46,887 bases of DNA from NCBI GenBank assembly GCA_009692285.1, contig SHZO01000002.1:1-46887 (forward strand), given 5' to 3'. The DNA is from Gammaproteobacteria bacterium (GTDB taxonomy: Bacteria > Pseudomonadota > Gammaproteobacteria > Steroidobacterales > Steroidobacteraceae). Positions 27,044 through 36,008 of this stretch are shown in pieces (positions within the stretch are counted from its first letter, which is position 1; every line of letters begins with the position of its first letter). A program made the position numbers and the translations under genes. The notes under the pieces are model-generated. The model searched no databases and was not told the origin of the DNA. It saw nothing but the letters and a program-made list of their open reading frames with translations.

Positions 27044-28453
27044 ATGTCTGAAAATCTTGCCAATATCGCTTATATCGGCGCCACGATCTTATTTATTTTA
27101 AGTCTTGGCGGGCTCGCGAATCCAGAGAGTTCGCGGCGAGGTAATTTCTACGGCATCCTTGGAATGTCTATTGCAATACTGGCCACGGTGATGGGGCCAC
27201 AAATCACGACTGTGGGCTTTCCTTTAATCATAGGTTCTCTAGTGGTAGGTGGCGCTATTGGTTTGTATGCAGCACGGAAAATACAAATGACTCAGATGCC
27301 TGAGCTCGTAGCGTTAATGCATAGCTTGGTAGGGCTTGCTGCGGTACTAGTTGGCTTTGCCAGTTATGTTGATACAGCGATAGTGTTAATGGGTGTTGAG
27401 AAATCTATACATGAAGTTGAAATTTATATTGGTACCTTCATTGGTGCGGTCACCTTTTCCGGTTCGTTAATCGCCTTTGGCAAATTATCAGGCAAGATTG
27501 GCGGTAGGCCGCTGCTGTTGCCCGCGCGACATGGGATGAATTTAGTGGGATTACTGACTGTAATCTACTTTGGAGTCCAATTTATTGCTGCACCCGATAG
27601 CCAAACTGGATTAATGCCATTGATGGTGATGACGGTGATTGCACTGCTCTTTGGTGTGCATATGGTGATGGCCATTGGTGGTGCGGATATGCCGGTGGTC
27701 GTCTCTATGCTCAATAGCTATTCCGGTTGGGCTGCAGCAGCCACGGGTTTTATGTTATCGAATGACTTATTGATTGTGATTGGTGCGTTGGTGGGTGCTT
27801 CTGGGGGCATTCTCTCCTACATAATGTGTCGAGCAATGAATCGTAACTTCTTTAGTGTAATTGCAGGTGGTTTTGGTACGGCTAGTGGTGCTACATCTGC
27901 CTCAACTGGTATACAGACTGAAGGTGAGATCACTTCTGTGAGTGCTGCAGAGACTGCTGATCTCCTGCGCTCAGCTAAGAATGTAGTCATCGTGCCCGGT
28001 TACGGTATGGCTGTGGCGCAAGCGCAGCATACCGTGTATGAAATGACTAAAATACTGCGCGCACTGGGCGTGAATGTGCGATTTGGTATCCACCCTGTTG
28101 CTGGCCGCATGCCTGGTCATATGAATGTGCTACTTGCTGAAGCTAAAGTACCGTATGACATCGTATTTGAGATGGATGAGCTCAACGATGACTTTCCCTT
28201 GGTTGATGTCTCGATTGTGATTGGTGCTAATGATATTGTGAACCCTGCCGCTGAAGATGACCCAGCGAGTCCGATTGCGGGTATGCCAGTTTTACAAGTG
28301 TGGAAGTCAAAGACTTCCATTGTCATGAAGCGATCGATGGCCTCAGGCTACGCAGGTGTCGAAAATCCATTATTCTTTAAAGAAAATAATCGCATGTTAT
28401 TTGGTGATGCTAAGAGAATGCTAGATGAGGTTTTGGGATGTTTGAAGAGCTAA
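27044..28453 (+). CDS. pntB: NAD(P) transhydrogenase subunit beta
   Basis: Beta subunit of the transhydrogenase: membrane domain plus the NADP(H)-binding domain III. Its 469 residues match E. coli PntB closely. The membrane part includes [24 protein letters not shown] and [25 protein letters not shown]. Domain III has [59 protein letters not shown] and [34 protein letters not shown]. It forms an operon with pntA and converges with pip only 18 bases away. Confidence 0.98.
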   Translation: MSENLANIAYIGATILFILSLGGLANPESSRRGNFYGILGMSIAILATVMGPQITTVGFPLIIGSLVVGGAIGLYAARKIQMTQMPELVALMHSLVGLAAVLVGFASYVDTAIVLMGVEKSIHEVEIYIGTFIGAVTFSGSLIAFGKLSGKIGGRPLLLPARHGMNLVGLLTVIYFGVQFIAAPDSQTGLMPLMVMTVIALLFGVHMVMAIGGADMPVVVSMLNSYSGWAAAATGFMLSNDLLIVIGALVGASGGILSYIMCRAMNRNFFSVIAGGFGTASGATSASTGIQTEGEITSVSAAETADLLRSAKNVVIVPGYGMAVAQAQHTVYEMTKILRALGVNVRFGIHPVAGRMPGHMNVLLAEAKVPYDIVFEMDELNDDFPLVDVSIVIGANDIVNPAAEDDPASPIAGMPVLQVWKSKTSIVMKRSMASGYAGVENPLFFKENNRMLFGDAKRMLDEVLGCLKS

Positions 28454-28471
28454 GTATTAAAGACTGCTTAA

Positions 28472-29431
28472 CTATCGGGCGAAATGATCTGTTGCTGCTA
28501 CTAACTCGCTAAGAATCCCAGGTTCAAAAGCAGAATGGCCAGCTTCACCCACAATGCGTAGGTCTGCCTCCGGCCATGCTTGGTGTAGATCCCAAGCACT
28601 TTTCATTGGGCACACTACATCATAGCGGCCCTGCACAATCACACCAGGAATATGGCGAATCTTAGGTACGTCATCGAGTAGCTGATTGGGACTACTTAGA
28701 AAGCCGCCATTCACAAAGTAATGACATTCTATACGTGCAAAAGCCTCTGAGAACTCACTTTCTTTAAACTTTAAAATATAGTCAGGGTTAAGCGCTAAAA
28801 AACTTGTTGCCCCTTCCCAGATAGACCAAGCTCGTGCAGCGTTAGCTCGAGTAGATGCATCTTCGCTAGTCAGGCGTCGATAGTAAGCACCCATAATATC
28901 CCTGCGTTCTTCTAGGGGTATAGGTTGGATGTAGTGTTCGTAGAGGTCTGGAAATAGAGCACCAGTTCCATCTGGAGTTTCATAGAACCAGCGAAATTCC
29001 CAAGGGCGTACTAAGAATATACCTCTCAATACTAATTCTGTGACCCGTTCTGGGTATTTCTGAGCGTATGCTAGAGCAAGTGTAGAACCCCATGAGCCAC
29101 CAAATACTTGCCAGCAATTAATATTTAAGTGCCCACGGATTTTTTCCATGTCTGCAACTAAATGCCAAGTGGTATTTTCGATAAGGCTGGCATGCGGACG
29201 ACTTTTGCCACAGCCCCGCTGGTCAAACAGCACAATACGGTAACGCATTGGATCAAAGAAACGGCGCATGCGAGGATCAGTACCACCCCCGGGGCCACCG
29301 TGTAAGAATACGACTGGTTTACCGTGCGGATTGCCACTTTCTTCCCAATAAATTTTGTGCAGGTCGGATACTTGCAACATTCCGCTACGATAATTCGAAA
29401 GCGCTGGGTATAAAGTGCGGAGCGCTTCCAT
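28472..29431 (-). CDS. pip: Proline iminopeptidase
   Basis: Alpha/beta-hydrolase (S33) that removes N-terminal proline. It has 319 residues. The oxyanion region is FLHGGPGGGTDPRMRRFFDPMRYRIVLFDQRGCGKSRPH. The nucleophile elbow is GGSWGSTLALAYA, the Asp lies in QGRYDVVCPMKSAWDLH and the His in GEAGHSAFEPG. The ATG shares its A with the TAA of hinT (TAATG), so it ends the seven-gene minus-strand run. A link of this general peptidase to the zinc genes upstream is not obvious. Confidence 0.95.
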   Translation of the reverse strand: MEALRTLYPALSNYRSGMLQVSDLHKIYWEESGNPHGKPVVFLHGGPGGGTDPRMRRFFDPMRYRIVLFDQRGCGKSRPHASLIENTTWHLVADMEKIRGHLNINCWQVFGGSWGSTLALAYAQKYPERVTELVLRGIFLVRPWEFRWFYETPDGTGALFPDLYEHYIQPIPLEERRDIMGAYYRRLTSEDASTRANAARAWSIWEGATSFLALNPDYILKFKESEFSEAFARIECHYFVNGGFLSSPNQLLDDVPKIRHIPGVIVQGRYDVVCPMKSAWDLHQAWPEADLRIVGEAGHSAFEPGILSELVAATDHFAR

Positions 29432-29772
29432 TAATTAATCATCGGACCGAGTGGTGCGCCTCCGACTAAATGTAAGTGCAAGTGGTATATCTCTTGTCCT
29501 CCGTGTTTATTGCAATTAATGATGAGGCGGTAGCCATTGTCAGCAATACCTTCTTTTTTGGCAAGATCACGGGCCACTGTGAACAAATGACCGATTAATG
29601 TCTCATCAGCATCGGCGATATCATTGGCTGTCGCAATTATTTTGTTAGGGACGATCAAAATATGTGTAGGCGCACGTGGTGCTATATCTCGAAATGCAGT
29701 CACGCGAGAATCTTGGAAGACAATATCGGCAGAAACCTCACCAGAAATTATTTTTTCAAATAAAGTTGCCAT
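29431..29772 (-). CDS. hinT: HIT-family purine nucleoside phosphoramidase HinT
   Basis: Histidine-triad hydrolase that cleaves AMP-N bonds such as adenosine phosphoramidates. I choose the ATG at 29772 ([18 protein letters not shown]), giving 113 residues as usual for HinT; the ORF-track start adds 18 residues that lie within the DUF3299 gene. The signature is [17 protein letters not shown], containing HLHLHL, and the N-terminal region has [18 protein letters not shown]. It begins 1 base after the DUF3299 stop and has only a weak ribosome binding site, which suggests translation coupled to the upstream gene. Confidence 0.95.
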   Translation of the reverse strand: MATLFEKIISGEVSADIVFQDSRVTAFRDIAPRAPTHILIVPNKIIATANDIADADETLIGHLFTVARDLAKKEGIADNGYRLIINCNKHGGQEIYHLHLHLVGGAPLGPMIN

Positions 29773-29773
29773 A

Positions 29774-30337
29774 TTAGTATTTGTAAATCTCAACCTTATT
29801 TGCGCTAATTTGATAGGCAGAGGCACCTAAGCGGGTGGTTTTGTTGTTCACTTTTAAGTTCCCTGTGATCCAATATGCTTCATAGATCGAATCTAGCGCG
29901 ATCCCTTTTTCAATTTTCACATAGACAATTTGGTTCGGTGGTGGAGGCGGAACGTGAATACAAGCGCCAAAATAAGGTACTAAAAAAAATTCAGTAATGA
30001 GCCCGTCTTTGCCTATGTCTAAGGGTACTATAAACCCCGGTAACTTAACGGTTATACCATCAAGCTCTTTGCGTACTGAAAAATCTAGAACTTGTTGTGC
30101 GGCCATGCCGCCTTCGCCTAAGTAGTCATGTGCAGGTGCAGGTACGCCGCTTGTAGAGCGACCTTTGGTATCTTTGGGGATTAGATCCTCCCAGTCGAGT
30201 TCGCGAACGCTAGCAACTGCTACAGGGGGCGCCAATGGTTTAGTGGACGAAGTAGTATTTATTGGTGGAGCAGCTTGAGCGCTGCTAATTAGGAGATAAA
30301 GCGCCAAGGCTAGGAATTTATATTTATGTTTAGTCAT
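29774..30337 (-). CDS. DUF3299 exported protein (ZrgD-like)
   Basis: 187-residue exported protein with a signal peptide ([22 protein letters not shown]). The DUF3299 core is clear: [14 protein letters not shown], then [38 protein letters not shown] and a C-terminal beta-rich segment. The single Cys and His in [11 protein letters not shown] are near-invariant in what I recall of the family and could bind a metal. It follows the FtsX-type permease by 2 bases in the zinc run. DUF3299 proteins are found in the Vibrio zinc-regulated zrg locus; which letter name applies is uncertain. Confidence 0.85.
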   Translation of the reverse strand: MTKHKYKFLALALYLLISSAQAAPPINTTSSTKPLAPPVAVASVRELDWEDLIPKDTKGRSTSGVPAPAHDYLGEGGMAAQQVLDFSVRKELDGITVKLPGFIVPLDIGKDGLITEFFLVPYFGACIHVPPPPPNQIVYVKIEKGIALDSIYEAYWITGNLKVNNKTTRLGASAYQISANKVEIYKY

Positions 30338-30339
30338 AG

Positions 30340-31602
30340 TTAAACTCTGATAGTGAGTCCGTCACTTAAAGTATTTCGATATGCGCGCCAAGCGGGAAAT
30401 ACACCCATGAGCACTGCGGTAAAAAGTATAGCGCCTAAAATTAGTAGGTCGTAACGGGTAAGACCATCCGCTTTGATAAATATTCCGAAGCGGTATTCAA
30501 GGAGAGGTTGAGCACTCCAAATTAAAGCGTAGGTTAGCCCTACGCCTGTGGTGATTCCAGCGCCAGCTAGAAATCCCGCCTCGGCGATGAGCAGGCTGAA
30601 GATGTGGCGAGGTTGCGCGCCTACCGATCGCAAAATTGCCATTTCACGCCTACGTTCATTGAGACTGGTCAAAATAGCGGTGAGCATGCCGAGTAAGCCT
30701 GCGAGTACGACAAAGGCAGCAATTATCATTAAAGCTTGATCTGCGATGCCCACTAGGTTCCATAGTTGGCTCAGCGCTACCCCAGGGATGATTGCTTGTA
30801 ATGGCTCGAGTCGGTATTCATTAATTGCGCGCTGCATCGTAAAGATCATGATTTTAGCATTCATACCCACCAAAAATGCTGTAATTGAATCGGGAGTTAG
30901 ATCATGCATAGGAGCTTTTGTTGCCTGTGCACGCACACCCAGACTCGCTTGGACGCCACTTTGCCAGTCAACATGAATGGCGGTGAGAGCCTCTAATCCT
31001 ATGTGCACAGTGCGATCTACTGGCGTGCCGGTACGCATCAGAATACCTGTCACACGAAAGGGCTTGTCTTTGTGTTCAGCAAAGCTCACATTGCCGAGGC
31101 CATGTGCAATAACAATTGCATCCCCTAATTTATAATTTAATTGCTCAGCTACTTCTGCCCCAATCACTGCTTCATACAAATCTGTAAAATATCTGCCTTG
31201 TAAAAACTGCAGTTTTTGATCTCCTGCAAATTGGTAGTGTTTGAAGTAATCGTTATTAGTCCCCATGACGCGAAAGCCACGATGTGAGTCACCCAAAGAG
31301 ATTGGAATTGTCCAAGCAACATCTGGGTGATGCACAATCTTTTGGTAACTCGTCCAACTTACATTGGCGGTGGCATCTCCCACTCTAAAGACAGAATAAA
31401 GGAGCAGATTTAATTGTCCTGAGCGCGCCCCGACAATTAAATCGACTCCTGAGATTGTATTGGCAAAACTTTCGCGTGCCGCAGTCCGCATTTTTTGTAC
31501 GCCCAACAATAATGCAACACTGACAGCAATCGCACTAATAGTGAGTAGTGCGGTAGTACGCCGGTTTCGCAGTGAACGAAATGCCAGTAAAACGGTGCTC
31601 AT
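30340..31602 (-). CDS. FtsX/MacB-type ABC transporter permease (Zrg-like)
   Basis: 420-residue inner-membrane protein of the MacB/LolCE/FtsX (type VII ABC) class. One N-terminal membrane helix (TALLTISAIAVSVALLLGV) is followed by a large periplasmic domain of about 240 residues (GVDLIVGARSGQLNLLLYSVFR to about residue 270). Three C-terminal helices follow, starting near residue 285, with the FtsX-like LNERRREMAILRSVGAQPRHIF loop that contacts the ATPase. This class normally transmits force across the membrane or exports substrates and does not form an import channel. Its start overlaps the stop of the ATPase gene by 4 bases, so the two are clearly partners. Confidence 0.92.
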   Translation of the reverse strand: MSTVLLAFRSLRNRRTTALLTISAIAVSVALLLGVQKMRTAARESFANTISGVDLIVGARSGQLNLLLYSVFRVGDATANVSWTSYQKIVHHPDVAWTIPISLGDSHRGFRVMGTNNDYFKHYQFAGDQKLQFLQGRYFTDLYEAVIGAEVAEQLNYKLGDAIVIAHGLGNVSFAEHKDKPFRVTGILMRTGTPVDRTVHIGLEALTAIHVDWQSGVQASLGVRAQATKAPMHDLTPDSITAFLVGMNAKIMIFTMQRAINEYRLEPLQAIIPGVALSQLWNLVGIADQALMIIAAFVVLAGLLGMLTAILTSLNERRREMAILRSVGAQPRHIFSLLIAEAGFLAGAGITTGVGLTYALIWSAQPLLEYRFGIFIKADGLTRYDLLILGAILFTAVLMGVFPAWRAYRNTLSDGLTIRV

Positions 31603-32330
31603 CGGGTGTACTCTGAATTAGCTTGCACCTGATTTATCTCTGCAAGGGATATGACTCGATCAAACATCGATCCAAGAGTAATGTCGTGACTGACAAACAG
31701 GAGGCTCGCTTGTTGCGCCGCGCATTCTTGCATTAGCAAAGTTAAGAATTCTGCTCTTGCATCAGTATCTAAAGCTGACGTAGGTTCATCAGCAATAATA
31801 ATGCCTGGTCTCCCAAGTAGAGCACGTGCAGCTGCAACGCGCTGTTGTTGGCCAATAGAGAGTTCTGTAACTGGGTTAGCTAATATTTTTGAATCTTGGA
31901 GGCCTAGTGTAGCTAACAAGCGACGAGCCTCATCTACAAGTCCAGCATGAGTATGTACGCCATTATGGATGATACGAATGGCCCGTGCTGGCGAGAACTC
32001 TGCCGGGAGCAAGACATTCTCAAGAACGCTCAGATAGGGGATCAAATTAAACATTTGAAAGATAAAACCTAAATGCTCCCCACGGAAACGGTCTCGCGCG
32101 CTCGCCGATAGGGAGGTAATATCAGTATCAAGCAGATTAACTTGTCCTGAATTTGGATTTAATACGCCACCAAGCAAACCTAATAAAGTGCTTTTACCAC
32201 TACCACTTGGGCCGCGAAGGAGAACACGCTCACCGCACCGAACCTGAAAAGCATCAATGGCTAAGAGTTCAGGCTTGCCTGGCCAAGCAAACTTTAGGTT
32301 TAAGGCTTCAATTGAGTAACGGGTGCTCAC
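31599..32330 (-). CDS. ABC transporter ATP-binding protein (LolD/MacB type, Zrg-like)
   Basis: 243-residue cytoplasmic ATPase. Walker A is [19 protein letters not shown]-loop FIFQMFNLIPYLSVLENVLLP, signature LSIGQQQRVAAARALLG (LSIGQ in place of LSGGQ), Walker B IIIADEPTSALD and switch His in FVSHDITLG. The pattern, with FNLIPYLSVLENV, is that of LolD/MacB/FtsE-type ATPases and fits the FtsX-type permease encoded next. It lies 9 bases after the DUF2796 gene. Gly-to-Ile in the signature is seen in other LolD-like proteins and need not abolish activity. Confidence 0.94.
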   Translation of the reverse strand: MSTRYSIEALNLKFAWPGKPELLAIDAFQVRCGERVLLRGPSGSGKSTLLGLLGGVLNPNSGQVNLLDTDITSLSASARDRFRGEHLGFIFQMFNLIPYLSVLENVLLPAEFSPARAIRIIHNGVHTHAGLVDEARRLLATLGLQDSKILANPVTELSIGQQQRVAAARALLGRPGIIIADEPTSALDTDARAEFLTLLMQECAAQQASLLFVSHDITLGSMFDRVISLAEINQVQANSEYTR

Positions 32331-32339
32331 TCTGATAGT

Positions 32340-32879
32340 TTAACGCAAGGGTACTCGGCTGGCTCTTTCCTTTAGGGTTAGCTGTTTTTGCAGGGTCGAA
32401 GTAATTAAATTTACAGTAGTAATTTCCACCCCGATAAGTCGCTGCAGTAAGGCCAGTTCAACCCAAGCGAGCACTAAAGGGTTACGACAGCGGTAGTTCA
32501 CGCGGGCTTTGTAGTCCACATGATCGGTGGTGCGATCAAAATTAGGTGCAGTGTAGTTCACTGACTGGAGTTGGCAGTTGGCATCTCTCGGCACATTAAG
32601 CAAGCCCTTGCCACTCTCTAGCCAAAGATTAATTGCAGCGACTTTACTCTTCTGAGTAACGCTGCGCGGGGCGTGCTCGAACCCCAGCACATGCACTGCA
32701 GGAGCCTCAAGCTCCACTACCAGAGACTGGCCTTCTAGGATCAAATTTACAATTATTCTGCCATGCTCATGCGCCACATGTTCGTCGAGTTTCTCTTCCG
32801 CAGCAGCGAACGACTCTGGGGCAGCGAGTGCTAAGCTTATAAGAAGGTAAATGAGCCAGGGTTGTTTTGCGTTGATCAT
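32340..32879 (-). CDS. zrgA: DUF2796 periplasmic protein, ZrgA-like zinc-uptake component
   Basis: 179-residue exported protein with a signal peptide ending near residue 27 (ISLALAAPESFAAA). The mature start has the metal-like cluster HVAHEHG (residues 34-40), typical of DUF2796 proteins, then RIIVNLILEGQSLVVELEAPAVHVLGFEHAPRS. ZrgA of Vibrio cholerae, part of the zinc-regulated ZrgABCDE uptake system, belongs to this family. The long His-rich middle that I recall for some relatives is absent here; only the N-terminal cluster and FEHAP remain. The ATG directly follows the stop of the receptor gene (TAAATG). The gene symbol rests on family and context. Confidence 0.82.
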   Translation of the reverse strand: MINAKQPWLIYLLISLALAAPESFAAAEEKLDEHVAHEHGRIIVNLILEGQSLVVELEAPAVHVLGFEHAPRSVTQKSKVAAINLWLESGKGLLNVPRDANCQLQSVNYTAPNFDRTTDHVDYKARVNYRCRNPLVLAWVELALLQRLIGVEITTVNLITSTLQKQLTLKERASRVPLR

Positions 32880-34922
32880 TTAGAACTCTACTCTAAAGCC
32901 TGCATTGAGTGAGCGACCTGCCAAAGGGGCGTAGTCCTTAATTGGCGAGGTATGGCTACGTGCTTCGATATTTCCTAAGTTGCTAGCGCGTGCAAACAAT
33001 ATAAGGTTTTGGCGTCCTAATGGGTAGAGATAATTTAAATCGACACCAAGCAATGTGTAGCCTGAAGTTACACGCTCATTCTCTGCCACGCGCGTTTGGC
33101 GATCATGCCAAAGGGCATTTATAGCGATTCTTAAGCGCGAACCATTTAGAGAAATTTCGCTACCAAGGCGAAGTGGCGGGATCTGTGGTAGCGGAGTACC
33201 GGTGGTATCGTTGGCGCGAACAAAATCACCAAAGAATCTCAGATCTACTGCACCTAGTTTGCTATTGAAAACGTTTATATTATCTAATTCGAATTCAGTG
33301 CCTATAAATCGTGCTTCGTTGGTTTGATAGGCGACAATAGGTAGATTATCTTCAATCCCGAATAAGGGTTGTGCGCTAATGTAGTTAGCGTAGTAACTAA
33401 TAAACGCACTAATTGACCCACGCCAGGCATAGTTTTTACCGCCTATTATGAGACCCAGATCAGCAGTTTTTGAACGTTCAATACCCAGGGTAGCATCCCC
33501 AATCTCGAATCGCTGTACTGCGAGATGGGCACCATTAGCATAAAGCTCAGTCGCAGTGGGATGGCGTTCAGCCTTGTTTAGTTGTATCGTAATTTTTGCA
33601 TTAGGAGTGAGCTGCCATATTGTGCCGAGTGAAATGTTGAGAGTACTTTCATTGTTCTGTTTGTAATCTTCAGCTATCAAGGCTTTGATATTTTGGTATT
33701 CATAACGTGCTCCTGATTCTAAGGTCACAGCACCAAGACTGCGTTCTTCGAAAATAAAGAGACCTAGATTACGCGTGCTTGATTTAGGTAAAAAAGCTTC
33801 GGCACCTGTGGCATCAAATTCAATTGTTCGTGATTGCAGACCAAACGTTCCGCGCCAACCATTGAGTTCTTTGTGCTCTGCAGATAGACGTACTTCACGG
33901 CCTATTTGCGCATAGCGTGTCCCTATTCCGCCATCGCCTTCGAATTCACTATGTTCATAATCATTATGGGCTAGATGCAGGCGGAGGTTATTTACTGCGC
34001 CTTGCTCTGGACGCCATTCACCCGCCATATCGTAGCGATTTTGGTGCATATCAAGACTAACGCTGGGAGGTTCGCCTGGTTCCTCGCTTGGGCCAGGTAA
34101 GCCATAGTTTGTTGCAAAGCGGCTTGCTGAAAGTCCAAACCAGCCATTTTGGCTGATGCGTGCCACTCCAAGTGAGCCGCCTTGAGTATCGCTTGCAGAA
34201 TTTAGTAAGCGACCACTGGTTTCATCCGTGCTTTCTCCGAGCAAGGCTAGCTCTTTACGAAGGGCTTTAGACCAAGCGATACCTGGAATACGCACATCAC
34301 TAGTACGGCGTGATTGAACATCTGCATGTGCTTGCCACTGTTCAGTTATTGCAATTTCACCGCTAGCTGTCACAGCACGTTCGCTGAGTGCTGTATCGCT
34401 CCGTACCTCAATTGCAGAAGATTGGTTGTTAGTTAATTTCATCGAAGGTATGCGTTGCGTAAGTATATTGATAGCTCCTGCAGCTGCAGAGCTCCCAAAT
34501 AATAATGCTGCTGGACCGCGGATGACTTCAATACTATTTGCGATCAAAGGGTCAACGGTCACGGCGTGATCATCCGAAAGTGAGGATACATCTAGCGAAT
34601 CCCTTCCATCTTGGTAGATTTGCACGCGTAAGCCTCCTTGACCACGAATTATGGGACGGCTAGCGATGGGCCCAAAATAGCTAGCTGAGATGCCTGGGAA
34701 TTCATTTAACGTTTCGCCCAGACTCGGTGCGCGTAGACGCAATAATTCCTCTGCGCTGATCACGCGCACGGGTTGTGTTGTCTCTGAAATTCTTTGGCGC
34801 AGGGGAATTGCCGTGATGATAACTTCTTCAAGGATCATGCTGTTGGAGGGGGTAGTGCTTGCTGAGCCTATGGGAAGTAGCACTGCGCTGAAGAGCAGGG
34901 CAGGTAATAATCGAATATACAT
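32880..34922 (-). CDS. znuD: ZnuD-like TonB-dependent zinc receptor
   Basis: 680-residue outer-membrane receptor: signal peptide, TonB-box region, plug domain (about 35-160) with PSLGETLNEFPGISASYFGPIASRPIIRGQGGLRVQIYQDG and a 22-strand-type barrel ending in Phe (GFRVEF). Similarity to Neisseria ZnuD includes LRLHLAHNDYEHSEFEGD and KAERHPTATELYANGAHLAVQRFEIGDATLGIERSKTADL. The His/Asp-rich zinc-capturing loop of Neisseria ZnuD is missing; the corresponding loop here is short and acidic (LPGPSEEPGEPPSV). It heads the zinc run and has a Zur-like box overlapping its likely promoter. Zinc as substrate is therefore strongly suggested, not proven. Confidence 0.88.
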   Translation of the reverse strand: MYIRLLPALLFSAVLLPIGSASTTPSNSMILEEVIITAIPLRQRISETTQPVRVISAEELLRLRAPSLGETLNEFPGISASYFGPIASRPIIRGQGGLRVQIYQDGRDSLDVSSLSDDHAVTVDPLIANSIEVIRGPAALLFGSSAAAGAINILTQRIPSMKLTNNQSSAIEVRSDTALSERAVTASGEIAITEQWQAHADVQSRRTSDVRIPGIAWSKALRKELALLGESTDETSGRLLNSASDTQGGSLGVARISQNGWFGLSASRFATNYGLPGPSEEPGEPPSVSLDMHQNRYDMAGEWRPEQGAVNNLRLHLAHNDYEHSEFEGDGGIGTRYAQIGREVRLSAEHKELNGWRGTFGLQSRTIEFDATGAEAFLPKSSTRNLGLFIFEERSLGAVTLESGARYEYQNIKALIAEDYKQNNESTLNISLGTIWQLTPNAKITIQLNKAERHPTATELYANGAHLAVQRFEIGDATLGIERSKTADLGLIIGGKNYAWRGSISAFISYYANYISAQPLFGIEDNLPIVAYQTNEARFIGTEFELDNINVFNSKLGAVDLRFFGDFVRANDTTGTPLPQIPPLRLGSEISLNGSRLRIAINALWHDRQTRVAENERVTSGYTLLGVDLNYLYPLGRQNLILFARASNLGNIEARSHTSPIKDYAPLAGRSLNAGFRVEF

Positions 34923-34953
34923 TTGTTTAATCCCCGAGTTTTAATTCAAAATA

Positions 34954-34968
34954 TGTTATATCATAACA
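34954..34968 (-). promoter_or_regulatory. Zur box upstream of the znuD-zrg run
   Basis: TGTTATA-T-CATAACA matches the proteobacterial Zur operator TGTTATANTATAACA with one mismatch. It lies 32 bases upstream of the znuD start. Read leftward, TATGAT inside the box would serve as a -10, with ATGACG 18 bases upstream as a weak -35, so Zur bound to zinc would block the promoter. It is also about 40 bases upstream of the divergent holA start, which it might affect. The match was made by eye against the known consensus. Confidence 0.8.
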
Positions 34969-35007
34969 CATATAGGCCTAGCCCGTCATGGATAATCCTC
35001 GTATCAC

Positions 35008-36006
35008 ATGAAGATTACCCTTGAAAATCTTGATAGCTACCTGAAGCAAGCTCGACTCGCGCGGGCATATCTGCTTTCGGGCGATGAGGAACTGCTGGTT
35101 ATTGAAGCTGCGGATAGAGTCCGTGCTGCAGCACGTGCTGCAGGTTTCAGTGAGCGCGAAGTTTATTTTCCCGAACGTGGCAGTGATTGGTCCGATATCG
35201 TGGCCTCTTCAGGCTCTATGTCTCTCTTTGGTGATCGCCGTATTATTGAAGTGCGATTTAACGGCAAAGCCGGCAAGGAAGGTGGCGCTGCTTTGGTTAA
35301 ATTAGTTGAAACTACTGGCAGCGATGTTTTGCTATTAATTATCACCCCACGTTTAGAACCGGCGAGCCAATCAACGTCTTGGGTCAAGGCAATTGAAGCG
35401 CAGGGGGCTTGGATTCCAGTTTGGAATGTGGGTGCGCGCCAATTAGAGGCGTGGCTCGTGCAGCGATGCAAGCGCGCAGGGCTTGAACTCAACGCTGAGG
35501 CAGTGGCTTTGTTGGCCGCACGCGTAGAAGGTAATTTGCTCGCGGCGCATCAAGAAATAGAGAAACTTAAGCTTCTGGTCCCTACCGGGACAGTTGACGC
35601 AGCCGCGGTGCTCGCAGCCGTTGCGCACAGTGCGCGCTATGATGTGTTTATATTGGGTGAGGCGGTGCTCAATGGTGATGCTGCGCGCGCAGCACATGTG
35701 ATTGCAGGCTTGCGTGGTGAAGGTGTTGAGCCTACGTTGATTTTATGGTCGCTAGTCCGTGAGTTACGTAATATGTGGTCATTAAATCGCGGCGATGATC
35801 CTGCGCGCCGTCCTGGACTACGCATGTCTCCTGTTCAAATTGCAGCATTGGAGGGTGCGCGTCGGCGCTCTGTGCGCATGCCTTTTGCCCGATTATCCTC
35901 TCGTGCGCTGAGAGTTGATCGGATGATCAAAGGTAGATTAGCTGGTGACCCTTGGGATGAATTATTGCTGTTATGCTCAGAGTTTTGCGGCTTACGAGTA
36001 GTTTAA
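35008..36006 (+). CDS. holA: DNA polymerase III subunit delta
   Basis: Clamp-loader delta subunit, which opens the beta clamp. It has 332 residues. The N-terminus KITLENLDSYLKQARLARAYLLSGDEELLVIEAADRVR is typical, with SMSLFGDRRIIEVRF as the clamp-interacting helix and RVEGNLLAAHQEIEKLKLL further on. The C-terminal collar includes HVIAGLRGEGVEPTLILWSLVRELR. It begins the run holA-nadD-rsfS-rlmH-maf-rng and is divergent from znuD. In many gammaproteobacteria it directly follows lptE. Confidence 0.95.
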   Translation: MKITLENLDSYLKQARLARAYLLSGDEELLVIEAADRVRAAARAAGFSEREVYFPERGSDWSDIVASSGSMSLFGDRRIIEVRFNGKAGKEGGAALVKLVETTGSDVLLLIITPRLEPASQSTSWVKAIEAQGAWIPVWNVGARQLEAWLVQRCKRAGLELNAEAVALLAARVEGNLLAAHQEIEKLKLLVPTGTVDAAAVLAAVAHSARYDVFILGEAVLNGDAARAAHVIAGLRGEGVEPTLILWSLVRELRNMWSLNRGDDPARRPGLRMSPVQIAALEGARRRSVRMPFARLSSRALRVDRMIKGRLAGDPWDELLLLCSEFCGLRVV

Positions 36007-36008
36007 GA

